Origin: a virus
Virus record (IMG/VR): IMGVR_UViG_3300035698_007270
Coordinates: 1-46,581 of that record
DNA length: 46,581 nt
Strand: one strand, 5' to 3'
Positions 25,400-32,947 of the stretch are shown piece by piece. Numbering within the stretch: position 1 is the stretch's first letter; each line of letters starts with the position of its first letter. The notes beneath the pieces are model-generated. The model ran no database searches, had not been told where the DNA came from, and saw nothing but the letters and a program-made list of their open reading frames with translations. A program made the position numbers and the translations under genes.

Positions 25400-25693
25400 T
25401 TACTCTACGATTTTCATCATTACATCTTCGTCGTTGATAATCCGGTATTCTGTCCCACTTTCATCGACAACGATACCGCCGTACTTGGCGAATAGGATGA
25501 AGTCACCTTCCCTTATAAAGCCTGACACAAAGTTGCAATCCGCGTTGGGGCCAATGGAAATGACCGTACCACGGGTAACTCCTACCTGTTGATCGTCCCT
25601 CGCTTTGTCGGGAATAAGAATCCCACCTTTGGTTATCTTCTCGACTGTTTCCGGTTTCACTAAAAGTTTTACGCCCTCTGGCTCAAGATTCAT
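25400..25693 (-). CDS. GroES-like co-chaperonin, 97 aa
   Basis: The protein matches the Cpn10 layout throughout: KLLVKPETVEKITKGGILIPDKA, GVTRGTVISIGPNAD, REGDFILFAKYGGIVVDESGTEYRIINDEDVMMKIVE. The KGGILIPD stretch corresponds to the mobile-loop region that contacts GroEL. The length is the usual one for GroES. A phage co-chaperonin could team with host GroEL to fold the capsid protein, as the T4 Gp31 protein does; here it sits right in the head module between portal-linked genes and the scaffold. Function is inferred from family. Confidence 0.85.
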   Translation of the reverse strand: MNLEPEGVKLLVKPETVEKITKGGILIPDKARDDQQVGVTRGTVISIGPNADCNFVSGFIREGDFILFAKYGGIVVDESGTEYRIINDEDVMMKIVE

Positions 25694-25711
25694 CGCCTAC
25701 CTCCAGTTAAA

Positions 25712-26008
25712 TTATTGCCAACCTAAGTAAAAATCTCCTCCTTTAGCCGCTTTTCTTATCGCTGCATCCTGTGCTTTTCTTGACGCTCTATCCGCATACA
25801 TGTCGTCTATGAAAAAAGTACCACGCCCACCAGCGGCCAGTTGTCTTTCAAACATACGGCTACGAACCCTATTTATTGCTTGTAAGATGGCATGATTGGT
25901 GGGAGCGTTGCCGTCCTCGTCTACCGGCATGTCGATACTCCACGATGGAGCCCATTTTTTCTTGCCCCTCCCAGCACTACCCCTCATCATCGCATGTGCA
26001 TTTTTCAA
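25712..26008 (-). CDS. Small basic hypothetical protein, 98 aa
   Basis: The frame starts at TTG at 26008 with a possible ATG at 25990; neither has an excellent ribosome binding site, so the start is uncertain. The protein is Arg/Lys-rich (GRGKKKWAPSWS, RVRSRMFERQLAAGGRG, ASRKAQDAAIRKAAKGG). An 18-codon reading frame with its own GAGG site overlaps the start in another frame. Function unknown. Confidence 0.45.
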   Translation of the reverse strand: MKNAHAMMRGSAGRGKKKWAPSWSIDMPVDEDGNAPTNHAILQAINRVRSRMFERQLAAGGRGTFFIDDMYADRASRKAQDAAIRKAAKGGDFYLGWQ

Positions 26009-26042
26009 TGGTTTTACTTGGGCTCATCCCCATAGCGTAACC

Positions 26043-26267
26043 TCAATTCTCGTTTATTTCGTCAATATTTAGAACAGCGTTCAGCCCCTCAATGTACCCA
26101 ATCGCTTTCGCCGTGGTCCCGAACGTGTTTTCCATGGATTCTGAGTTAAAAGTATTCCCGCTGGCAAGATCCTCTATCGCCTCTTCTTTCATGGTCCGTA
26201 TCATACCCATGATTTCTTCCGTGAGGGGCGATTGCATCCATTGTAGAATGTCTTCCCGTGTGCTCAT
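26043..26267 (-). CDS. Small acidic helical protein, 74 aa
   Basis: ATGA overlaps the portal stop. Predicted all-helical and acidic (REDILQWMQSPLTEEIMGMIRTMKEEAIEDLASG and GYIEGLNAVLNIDEINEN). Such a product could help portal assembly or act as a small adaptor; no family recognised. Confidence 0.5.
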   Translation of the reverse strand: MSTREDILQWMQSPLTEEIMGMIRTMKEEAIEDLASGNTFNSESMENTFGTTAKAIGYIEGLNAVLNIDEINEN

Positions 26268-28531
26268 GGTGCTACCATCGTTTTCATGAGTTCAGTTTGG
26301 CCATCGACAACTTTATACAGGTCGTCTAATTCCTTTTTATACTGGGACATCTGGCTTCCCTGTTCCTGGGCCTCCGCACGGGCGATGGTGTATATGGACT
26401 CCGCACGGGTTTTCCTGACCGTTTCCTCCGCCAGTCTTTCCTCGATGTCCAATTTCCTTTTATCGTTTTCAACTTTGTCACGGTCTATTTCTAATCTGAT
26501 AAACTCGGCTTGCTCGTTGGGGGACATGGCTAATTGTTTCTTTTCCACCTCTGTTCTGATGCCTGTCCGGACGGTGTTGGCTTTCGTTGTCTCAATCTTG
26601 GACATGGCGAGCTGTTGTTCAATTTGCAACCTCTGCTGATCCAGCTCTACCTTTGACCTCTCCACCTCCAGCTTCATCATTTCGAGCTCTACATCTGGTG
26701 GTGTTGGGTCTGGGGCATCGTTGGAAGGAAGGAGTTTGTCAATGTCGTCAATATTCAGGGCTTCCAGGTATCGACGTTTAATCTCCCTATCGTTCAGGCC
26801 AGTGTTCACGAGCTGTAGCAGGGATTCGGCCTTCGCAATACGCTGGATATTGGTCAGTTCAATCTCGTCAGACACAGGAACAACGTCAATGTCCTCAGAA
26901 TAGAAATCCTTCACGGACGCCTGTGAATCCTCCACAACGGTCTGGTATTGCTCGTCCGTCAGGTACAATCTATTAAGCCTCCATACTTTATGGAATTCGG
27001 ACTTGAGCGACCTGTGGACCCGCTTATAAATAACCGAAAAGACTTTTAACGCCTGTTCTATTAAAGATAGGACCGTGGTTGGACTAGCATTAGCACCCTG
27101 CTGTTCCCCGGTTAACACATCGGCAACAGAGGACAATTCCTTGCTGGACTCTATCATCATGCCTAGTAAATTGAATAGAACTGAGGACGGGTCTCTAACG
27201 GGAAGCGGGACAATCCCTTTTCGCAGATCATCCCCTGTAATCATTACCTGCTTCCATTCTCCAGGCTTAAACTCAAGGTCGCGGTTTCCAAGACGAACAC
27301 CCTTTCCAAGAAAACCCGACTGTCGGTTCGCCAATGTACCGGCGTCCAAAAGCTGGTTGATGGTTGAGTTTATCGTGGCGTTTATTGGAGAAAGAAGGGA
27401 CCCAAAACCCATACCATAGAAATTCTGATCAAAGGCGGGCATGAATATAAATCGTGTAAAATACATGACAGGCTCAATCTTTATAATGGTATCACCATCA
27501 GATACGATCCCGTCAGCATCGAACCGCGCTATAATCCTGACAACCTTTTCAGTATCCTTGTGGACCGTCACCACATACGGTTCCTGGTATCCGTCCTTGT
27601 CAAGATCCCACCACCTGTGCTGCTCAAGGAACGTGTGCGGAGCGTCCTTGTCGGCCTCGTCACTCTCCTCGCTCGCTTCAGGATCTCCGTACTCAATATC
27701 CAGAAATATACCCGCATTTACCCTCTCACGGATCTCGTTCGGGGTCAGCTCAAATACGTGAGTAACCCGTGACGCTTCTTCAAGGCTTTTAGCGTAATAA
27801 TTAACAACAAGGTCTTTCGGGCTTACAAGAGGGGATTTGGCTTTTCTCGAAGCTGAATCGTAATATGTCTTTTTGAACATGCACCCCATAATAGGGAGTG
27901 ACATGAGAAGCTGGTCAAGAGAATCTTCCCAGTTTTCAATGCTCTCAAGGAACTGGTAGCTCATGAACTCTTCAATCCTCAAGGCCCTGGCGTCCTTCTC
28001 TGCAACCACTTTATTCGCCACAGACTGGACCTGTGCCTTCATCATCGCTTCCTGGTCCTGTGGATCTAAATCAGTCGGAATCTCACCCGTGGAAGGCTTT
28101 ACCCCAATAATCTTGCATTTTACAACGTCCTTGCCCTTGACAATGTTTGGATAAGCCCTCGCAGAGAACTGAATGGCGGCAGTGGCCAAGGTCGGGTACT
28201 TCACGTCAGCCACAGATTCCCCAGCATACGTTCTACCATCCACGGTCTGTTTGGCTAATTCAAGAGCGTCATCATGAATGGTTTCCCAGTCAGATCGGGA
28301 GTTTTTGTCAATATCGTAATCCCTGCAAGCGGAATATCCCATATCGGAAAGGGTCTTCTCGTCCTCGCCATCTGCGACATTGTTCATCCCAAGGAAGGCG
28401 TTCAGTTTATCAAACGCCTCATTATCGTATGTCGGTCCCTCCCCAGGGGGCATGATCACAACCGGTGACGGTGCAATCATGCCATCTTGGGACTGCGGGG
28501 GAAGGATTTGGGGGGCTTCTTCTATTGGCAT
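26264..28531 (-). CDS. Portal protein, 755 aa
   Basis: The long frame after the terminase has the layout of a portal: an N-terminal domain with ARDYDIDKNSRSDWETIHDDALELAKQ, a wing with PYVVTVHKDTEKVVRIIARFDADGIV, and a central stem region with MYFTRFIFMPAFDQNFYGMGFGSLLSPINATINSTINQLLDAGTLANRQSG, a signature loop-helix stretch of podovirus portals. Residues about 620-755 are a long coiled coil. Next to it are co-chaperonin, scaffold and capsid genes. It follows TTAGGATAATTT before the ATG. Confidence 0.8.
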   Translation of the reverse strand: MPIEEAPQILPPQSQDGMIAPSPVVIMPPGEGPTYDNEAFDKLNAFLGMNNVADGEDEKTLSDMGYSACRDYDIDKNSRSDWETIHDDALELAKQTVDGRTYAGESVADVKYPTLATAAIQFSARAYPNIVKGKDVVKCKIIGVKPSTGEIPTDLDPQDQEAMMKAQVQSVANKVVAEKDARALRIEEFMSYQFLESIENWEDSLDQLLMSLPIMGCMFKKTYYDSASRKAKSPLVSPKDLVVNYYAKSLEEASRVTHVFELTPNEIRERVNAGIFLDIEYGDPEASEESDEADKDAPHTFLEQHRWWDLDKDGYQEPYVVTVHKDTEKVVRIIARFDADGIVSDGDTIIKIEPVMYFTRFIFMPAFDQNFYGMGFGSLLSPINATINSTINQLLDAGTLANRQSGFLGKGVRLGNRDLEFKPGEWKQVMITGDDLRKGIVPLPVRDPSSVLFNLLGMMIESSKELSSVADVLTGEQQGANASPTTVLSLIEQALKVFSVIYKRVHRSLKSEFHKVWRLNRLYLTDEQYQTVVEDSQASVKDFYSEDIDVVPVSDEIELTNIQRIAKAESLLQLVNTGLNDREIKRRYLEALNIDDIDKLLPSNDAPDPTPPDVELEMMKLEVERSKVELDQQRLQIEQQLAMSKIETTKANTVRTGIRTEVEKKQLAMSPNEQAEFIRLEIDRDKVENDKRKLDIEERLAEETVRKTRAESIYTIARAEAQEQGSQMSQYKKELDDLYKVVDGQTELMKTMVAP

Positions 28532-28539
28532 AAATTATC

Positions 28540-28623
28540 CTAAGTTGTAAAAATCATACCTAAAACCATCAAAGATCCAAGTATCCCTATTAATATGATT
28601 ACGCGCTCTAATACATCCGCCAT
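28540..28623 (-). CDS. Tiny single-span membrane peptide, 27 aa
   Basis: MADVLERVIILIGILGSLMVLGMIFTT starts one base after the terminase stop and fills the gap to the portal. It is one hydrophobic helix with a short charged N-terminus. The upstream site is weak. Such single-pass peptides can be holin-like or regulatory, but this may also be non-coding spacer. Confidence 0.4.
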   Translation of the reverse strand: MADVLERVIILIGILGSLMVLGMIFTT

Positions 28624-28624
28624 A

Positions 28625-30928
28625 TCAGTAACCTGTCATTTTATTGGGTTTACTTTTCGCGTATGATCTATCGTCGTACTCGTCAAAGTCGTTCCCGTAT
28701 TTATTGTCGTTCTCTACAGGCATTGCGTGTGTGAACGCCATGCTGTCCCCGACATCAGGAGAGGCCACGCCACGTCCCTTCGCGTCGGATTTCTTCTCAA
28801 GCTGTAATTTATCCCCAACAGCGTAGGTGTATTGGACGCTCGTAAGCTCCGCTATCAGTTCAGGATCGTTCGGAATGTCTCCACCAGCCTCAAGCCAGTC
28901 CTTCAGCTTGTCCCACATCTCGGCTCGTTTGTTCCGGTATCGTGGATTGTCAGGCTTCGACCCAGAATTTATCCCAATAACGTCCTTGAACCCTAGCGAG
29001 TACAGGCGATCAACGACCCCGGCACCAACGCCAACCACGTCCACGAACGTCATCCTGGCACGGTACTGGACTATCTTGTGGGCCACCCTGTCGGTGAACG
29101 CCATCAAATCAAGGTGTTTGAATTTCTTAATCTCTAAGGTATGAAGGCCCTGGCGGACGTAAATAACGCTCTTGTCGTCCCCGAATCGGGCCACATCCAC
29201 TCCTATTACTATAGGTGCCCATGAATATGTGTTCGGCAGGTTTACCCGTTTTGTGGCTTTATCAACCAGCTCCGTTGGGATTAAAGCGTTCTCAATCGCG
29301 GCCTCAAAATCGCAATTATGGACAGTTCTTCCGTTGATAATGTATGAATTGTCATGTTGGATAGCGAGATTGTAGACTGTCCCTCTGTAGACACGACGTG
29401 TTATTTTCCTGACCTTCACGCCAACGCCATGTTTCCCAGGGAATGTTTTTCTCACTTTGAATTTATCTTTTTGTTTCCACTTCGTGTTGATACGCACTTC
29501 GTATTTATCTTGGGTATTAATCGGACGACCTTGGAATTCAGATGGGCCACCTTTCGTTCTAGTTATGCCCCCAATCCAACCTTTCATGCCAGAAAGCATT
29601 TGAACGTCATAAGCTAAGTCTCTGCTAACTGTAATGTAGGAATAAATATCTTCAAATTTACACCCATCTCCCGCCATTAAAACATCGAAAAAAAGGTCTT
29701 CATGCCCAGAAATAATGCTCCAAGGTATCCGTTTATGTTGTGCTAACTTTCCACAATTAGTGATTAAGAAGTCACTGAAAGAGCATGATTTTATATGGAA
29801 AGTCCTTGCTGTCCCTGTATCGCTTTCGTGGATTTTGAGGTTTAATTTGGTGCAACAGTCTCTTATCTGAGCCGCTTCGTCCGGTCTATTTAGCCCTATC
29901 GAAATACAAGCGGACGTCTTACCATTGCTCCCATCAGAAATGTACCAAGCGGCCAATATGACAATTTCTTCTGAAACAACCTTCCCACCATATTTGCGTC
30001 TTGGGCGCACAAGTAAATCACCCTTTGCTATTTTAGAGGCAGGCACCCACTTGTACGTTTGGTCTTCTTTGGTATAGACTCTGACAGGATGTTTGGGAGT
30101 CACCTCAACAGGTTTCGCATCCCCATTAGTGTATATCTGGACAAGACGACCTTTATACGGCCTCTGAAACGATTCTTTAACTTGGCGGAATCTACCAGAA
30201 TGACCGAGTACAATATCCCCGACACAAACATCCTCGATAGGGACTTGGCCATTATCAGTGTAAACCAATGAACCGGCAGGGCAACACTCGAACTCTTGTC
30301 TGTACTGGGCGTCGCTCATCGAACGTCGCGCGTCAGCTAATTCTTCCCTATCCACCAGCTTGGTCTCAGAAACCGGGTATCTTGCGGAAAACCATGTCTC
30401 GTCATGAACCGCCTGCATGTATAAATCATAAAATATATTTCGACTTCTGGGAGTCCCAATAAAGCAGCACCAGCCCTTACGATCAGCCAATAAAGGCCGG
30501 ACAACTTCCCCCCAAATCTCAGGACGGCACTGGGCTACCTCATCAATAACGCAACCATCCAGGTAAATTCCACGAAGAGCGTCAGGTCGATCAGCTCCAT
30601 AAAGTTTTATCCTCGCTTGATCCCCCGATACACTCGGGACTTTCACCCACAATTCACTTTCATTGGTCTTCGAGTTAGGTAAAGCCTTCGTGTAATACTT
30701 CAAATAATCCCATGCAATCTCTTTAGCTTGAGCGTAGTAAGGTGCTATATAGGCGAATCTAGGCCGTTGCTTGTCGCAATAAACAGCAGACTTAATCAGG
30801 TGATTAATCATGGCGACACTTTTCCCGAGACGCCTGTGAGCAACCACAACAGCAAAACGGTGAGCGTCCAAACCACGATGGATTTCGCCCTGAACAAACC
30901 TTGGTTTATATGGGATATTTACTTTCAC
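28625..30928 (-). CDS. Large terminase subunit, intein-containing, 767 aa before splicing (443 after)
   Basis: The N-extein (residues 1-214) carries the ATPase: AHRRLGKS (residues 30-37, Walker A variant), CVIDEVA (126-132, Walker B) and FIGTP (156-160). The C-extein (539-767) holds a RNase H-like nuclease with likely Asp ligands at 578 (VIGVDVA), 630 (MTFVDVV) and 728 (SPDVGDSM). Between them residues 215-538 form a complete intein. Splicing would join QEFE to CDFEAAI, a natural terminase sequence. The gene starts in an ATGA overlap and follows the small terminase by a cluster of tiny genes. Confidence 0.85.
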   Translation of the reverse strand: MKVNIPYKPRFVQGEIHRGLDAHRFAVVVAHRRLGKSVAMINHLIKSAVYCDKQRPRFAYIAPYYAQAKEIAWDYLKYYTKALPNSKTNESELWVKVPSVSGDQARIKLYGADRPDALRGIYLDGCVIDEVAQCRPEIWGEVVRPLLADRKGWCCFIGTPRSRNIFYDLYMQAVHDETWFSARYPVSETKLVDREELADARRSMSDAQYRQEFECCPAGSLVYTDNGQVPIEDVCVGDIVLGHSGRFRQVKESFQRPYKGRLVQIYTNGDAKPVEVTPKHPVRVYTKEDQTYKWVPASKIAKGDLLVRPRRKYGGKVVSEEIVILAAWYISDGSNGKTSACISIGLNRPDEAAQIRDCCTKLNLKIHESDTGTARTFHIKSCSFSDFLITNCGKLAQHKRIPWSIISGHEDLFFDVLMAGDGCKFEDIYSYITVSRDLAYDVQMLSGMKGWIGGITRTKGGPSEFQGRPINTQDKYEVRINTKWKQKDKFKVRKTFPGKHGVGVKVRKITRRVYRGTVYNLAIQHDNSYIINGRTVHNCDFEAAIENALIPTELVDKATKRVNLPNTYSWAPIVIGVDVARFGDDKSVIYVRQGLHTLEIKKFKHLDLMAFTDRVAHKIVQYRARMTFVDVVGVGAGVVDRLYSLGFKDVIGINSGSKPDNPRYRNKRAEMWDKLKDWLEAGGDIPNDPELIAELTSVQYTYAVGDKLQLEKKSDAKGRGVASPDVGDSMAFTHAMPVENDNKYGNDFDEYDDRSYAKSKPNKMTGY
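29315..30286 (-). other. Intein with LAGLIDADG homing endonuclease, 324 aa
   Basis: Begins CCPAGSLVY (block A, catalytic Cys first, Gly/Ser at usual positions) and has a block B (GDAKPVEVTPKHPV with T277 and H280 of the precursor). The middle carries two LAGLIDADG-like helices: ILAAWYISDGS (324-334) and FFDVLMAGDG (413-422), plus a KRIP stretch (399-402). The C-terminus reads VYNLAIQHDNSYIINGRTVHN, ending His-Asn before Cys539. All parts for protein splicing and DNA cleavage seem intact. The insertion sits just after the ATPase core, before the nuclease domain. Confidence 0.85.
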
Positions 30929-31365
30929 CGCATCCTACGTTGTAAGTTATCTAAAACACGAACGATATCGCCACCAAGAGGGCCGAGTCGTTTCGGCATT
31001 TGCTGTTCGTTCTCATCAGCATTGACTGGAAGCTTTTTATACGATTCGTTCAGAGCGGCAATCATGGCAGTCTGTGCTTTATCTTCTTCACTTCTGTAAG
31101 ACTCCCAATGCCCCCAACTTTGTCTCCCGCCTCCACCGCCTCTGCTCCCGCCACCCCAACCCAACGGGCCACTGTAATCAATCTGCTTGCTTACCTCTTC
31201 CTCCGTGGGTGGCCTTCCGAATCTCTCAAAAAAACCTCGTACCCATGACTTTAAACCTCCGTCTCTGTCCTTAACGTCAGGAGGACGTTCCCGGTCCACA
31301 AGCGGCCCTGGCCTAACCATGGGCGTGCCTATCGGGTGTGGCGCACCTATTGGTAACATTGGCAT
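30925..31365 (-). CDS. Low-complexity protein upstream of terminase, 146 aa
   Basis: I start it at 31365 (AAGGAGAGCATT site), not 31506. It has a Pro/Gly/Arg-rich N-terminus (MPMLPIGAPHPIGTPMVRPGP), a Gly-rich stretch in the middle (GWGGGSRGGGGGR) and a charged helical C-terminus. It overlaps the large terminase start as ATGA. Possibly DNA-packaging related by position; not recognised. Confidence 0.55.
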   Translation of the reverse strand: MPMLPIGAPHPIGTPMVRPGPLVDRERPPDVKDRDGGLKSWVRGFFERFGRPPTEEEVSKQIDYSGPLGWGGGSRGGGGGRQSWGHWESYRSEEDKAQTAMIAALNESYKKLPVNADENEQQMPKRLGPLGGDIVRVLDNLQRRMR

Positions 31366-31375
31366 AATGCTCTCC

Positions 31376-31588
31376 TTAAACTCTAAAACCCCTGCCGTCC
31401 TTCTCAGCAGATTTGGTCGTCGCACGACCACCCAGTTGGGGTTTACTGATCCTGTACCCCACAGACTTACCACCGAATTGTGCCTTAAACGCCCTAAACA
31501 TCTCACGAAACTTAGGATCGTTCCACGGGTCTGACAGCATGTGGTAATTTTGCCGCTTAATCATACTCAGAGTCGGTTCCATCCCCAT
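31376..31588 (-). CDS. Small hypothetical protein, 70 aa
   Basis: Short charged and aromatic protein (NYHMLSDPWNDPKFREMFRAFKAQFGG) with a basic C-terminus (GRATTKSAEKDGRGFRV). Preceded by AAGGCGATAGCT. It lies between two packaging-region genes in the same operon. Function unknown. Confidence 0.5.
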   Translation of the reverse strand: MGMEPTLSMIKRQNYHMLSDPWNDPKFREMFRAFKAQFGGKSVGYRISKPQLGGRATTKSAEKDGRGFRV

Positions 31589-31590
31589 AG

Positions 31591-31830
31591 CTATCGCCTT
31601 TTGTTGTAATTGCCGAACGTGGCCTTATGGCTCCGCTTGAAGAAAGCTTCCTTTTCAGCCGTCCATCGGTTAATGGCGTCCTTATACAACCCCAATCTGG
31701 CCCCCTTGCTCAAGCCAGACAACTTGTCGCGGTGGATACCGTTGCCGCCGAAGAACTGCTCAATCGTGGGCTTCTTTATATTAAATTGGAAGGACGGCAT
31801 TTGGTCGCCCATCCCAGGTATCATACTCAT
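31591..31830 (-). CDS. Small hypothetical protein, 79 aa, after leader element A
   Basis: The ATG at 31830 has a strong GGAGGGC site directly after the terminator hairpin of leader element A; the ATG at 31866 would lie inside that hairpin. The sequence begins MSMIPGMGDQMPSFQFNIKKPTIEQFFGG, then a helical region. Its tight link to a terminator-bearing leader suggests leader-controlled expression. Confidence 0.55.
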   Translation of the reverse strand: MSMIPGMGDQMPSFQFNIKKPTIEQFFGGNGIHRDKLSGLSKGARLGLYKDAINRWTAEKEAFFKRSHKATFGNYNKRR

Positions 31831-31844
31831 ATTTTGCCCTCCAT

Positions 31845-31895
31845 AAAAAAAGCCCGCACAGCTCACCTATATAATAAGGTATAAGCAGAACGGGC
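31845..31895 (-). terminator. Terminator of leader element A
   Basis: On the minus strand GCCCG...CGGGC closes a longer imperfect helix (inner TTATACC near TAGGTGA) and is followed by seven T. It lies directly before the ribosome binding site of the gene at 31830, and after a conserved motif plus hairpin, so it acts as an attenuator-like leader or an operon terminator. Confidence 0.65.
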
Positions 31896-31898
31896 TTC

Positions 31899-31928
31899 CC
31901 GGCACTAATTGCCGGTCAGTAACCGACT
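31899..31928 (-). promoter_or_regulatory. Leader element A (conserved motif plus hairpin)
   Basis: AGTCGGTTACTGACCGG (31928-31912) is followed by a CCGGCA-ATTAG-TGCCGG hairpin (31915-31899) and then the terminator. The same motif, hairpin and terminator order is seen at 25309-25381. Two copies this similar in the same position relative to a virion gene are unlikely by chance. Confidence 0.55.
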
Positions 31929-31955
31929 ATAATTGTTCTTTACGTGTCAACTCAA
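31926..31955 (-). promoter_or_regulatory. Candidate promoter of leader element A
   Basis: TTGAGT (31955-31950), 18 bases, then TATAGT (31931-31926), which ends in the conserved motif so that transcription would begin inside it. A TTGACA (31950-31945) also lies here but at only 13 bases from the -10. The box overlaps the end of the small gene at 31927. Confidence 0.4.
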
Positions 31956-32076
31956 CCGCACCAATGCCGCCTTGTGAGAAATTAAACGTCAACGTAACTT
32001 TCCCAGTGTATCTCGACTTCTTGAACTCAGATAGCAAACCTACCACCTTGTCAAGAACGCTCCTTAGTTGATCCAA
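31927..32076 (-). CDS. Small protein, TTG start, 49 aa
   Basis: TTG start with AAGGAG at correct distance. MDQLRSVLDKVVGLLSEFKKSRYTGKVTLTFNFSQGGIGAVELTRKEQL. A helix followed by a short beta hairpin (KVTLTFNFSQGGIGAVELTRK), the shape of the small YezD-like (DUF2292) proteins. It was missed by length cutoffs. Its stop overlaps leader element A's -10. Confidence 0.5.
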   Translation of the reverse strand: MDQLRSVLDKVVGLLSEFKKSRYTGKVTLTFNFSQGGIGAVELTRKEQL

Positions 32077-32149
32077 AAACACTCCTTATATATAAAGGGG
32101 GATCACCGATCCGCTATCAGATTTAGTGTGAGTGTCAGATTCTCAATTC

Positions 32150-32167
32150 CCCTACATATGTGTAGGG
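32150..32167. other. Stem-loop upstream of the sigma-like gene
   Basis: CCCTACA and TGTAGGG enclose TATG, a 7-bp perfect stem. It lies just downstream of a weak gene end, with a second short hairpin (GGATC-ACC-GATCC) about 40 bases away. No T-tract, so a processing or regulatory stem rather than a terminator. Confidence 0.35.
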
Positions 32168-32180
32168 CTTAAATAATATA

Positions 32181-32495
32181 CTACAATTTCGTAGGTTTAT
32201 CCCGCCTTTTACTTGTCACTTGTTGGATATATTGTTGAGAGCATGGCAAATGATACGCGATTTCCCACGTACTCATGCCGTCCGTGGACAATCCCAGGAT
32301 CAAAACCTTCAGTCTCGTTGACGATAACCCAGAAATATCCCAAGACACAGACCGGAAAACGTCCAACTCCGTCTCAACCGCCATGCCCTTGAAAACCATC
32401 TCCCGCTGTCCACAATAATCCCGGTCAGCGTACTCCTTTGCTTCCTTGCATAACTCCTTGCATTCGTTTCTCTTTCCACAGTCAGAGCATAACAT
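32181..32495 (-). CDS. Cys-rich helix-turn-helix protein (sigma-region-4-like), 104 aa
   Basis: The N-terminal 28 residues carry Cys at 3, 6, 12, 16 and 28, likely zinc-binding. Residues 56-100 form a helix-turn-helix close to sigma-factor region 4: LSSTRLKVLILGLSTDGMSTWEIAYHLPCSQQYIQQVTSKRRDK. Phages often place such regulators near late genes to turn on virion transcription. DNA-binding role is likely; its target is not known. Confidence 0.6.
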   Translation of the reverse strand: MLCSDCGKRNECKELCKEAKEYADRDYCGQREMVFKGMAVETELDVFRSVSWDISGLSSTRLKVLILGLSTDGMSTWEIAYHLPCSQQYIQQVTSKRRDKPTKL

Positions 32496-32497
32496 GA

Positions 32498-32662
32498 TTA
32501 ATAGTCAATACATTCCCACGTCCCATCATCATAAATACGGATGTCAGTTACCTTCTTCTCCAAATCCGCGTTACGAGACCTCAACGCACCAATCAATATC
32601 TCCAGCTCGTTAATCCGACGCTCCAGCAAAACAATGTGCTTCTCGTACGCCGCGTTATCCAT
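32498..32662 (-). CDS. Short coiled-coil protein, 54 aa
   Basis: AAAGGG precedes the ATG. MDNAAYEKHIVLLERRINELEILIGALRSRNADLEKKVTDI... is almost entirely a heptad coiled coil with a short C-terminal tail (DDGTWECIDY). It follows the repeated leader block at 32667-32690, shared with the membrane protein gene at 34737. Function unknown. Confidence 0.5.
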   Translation of the reverse strand: MDNAAYEKHIVLLERRINELEILIGALRSRNADLEKKVTDIRIYDDGTWECIDY

Positions 32663-32666
32663 ACAC

Positions 32667-32690
32667 AACCCTTTTTGTTTTTAAAAACCC
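32667..32690 (-). repeat. Duplicated leader repeat L1, copy 1
   Basis: A 24-base block rich in T and A that includes the ribosome binding sequence AAAGGG. It matches 34742-34765 at 23 of 24 positions and, more loosely, 34301-34323, in each case just before a small gene. The copies probably provide a similar translation start signal and may have been duplicated with their genes. Confidence 0.6.
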
Positions 32691-32722
32691 TCAAATAAGA
32701 CCGAATTACGATTTTTTTAGAA

Positions 32723-32746
32723 TATACCGCCCCTGTTAATTTAAAC
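32723..32746 (-). repeat. Duplicated leader repeat L2, copy 1
   Basis: Reads GTTTAAATTAACAGGGGC followed by GGTATA on the minus strand. It matches the block at 34240-34263 at 22 of 24 bases; a looser relative lies before the endonuclease VII-type gene. It overlaps the end of the gene at 32741. Confidence 0.55.
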
Positions 32747-32947
32747 TCCTTGGGATAGATTGGTCTTAACCGTCTTAGATTCGACGATCCTGCCACTCCC
32801 GTACTTCCGGACAGCCAAACAATGAGAAGATGCCAACGATAAATACGCCCGAAACGTCCGATCAGGGAAGCCATCATTGTCCAAAACCGCCTCAATCAGG
32901 TTAATCGCCTCCAGTAACTCCTCCTTATGTGCCGCAGATAGATCCAT
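32741..32947 (-). CDS. Small hypothetical protein, 68 aa
   Basis: I start it at the ATG at 32947 where TGATG joins it to the upstream stop, rather than at 32953. MDLSAAHKEELLEAINLIEAVLDNDGFPDRTFRAYLSLASSHCLAVRKYGSGRIVESKTVKTNLSQGV: a helical front half and basic end. Part of the tiny-gene run between the terminases; not recognised. Confidence 0.5.
   Translation of the reverse strand: MDLSAAHKEELLEAINLIEAVLDNDGFPDRTFRAYLSLASSHCLAVRKYGSGRIVESKTVKTNLSQGV

Noticed and set aside
32593-32895. 100-residue minus-strand ORF
   Set aside because: It runs antiphase through two better-supported small genes with ribosome binding sites and is a shadow.
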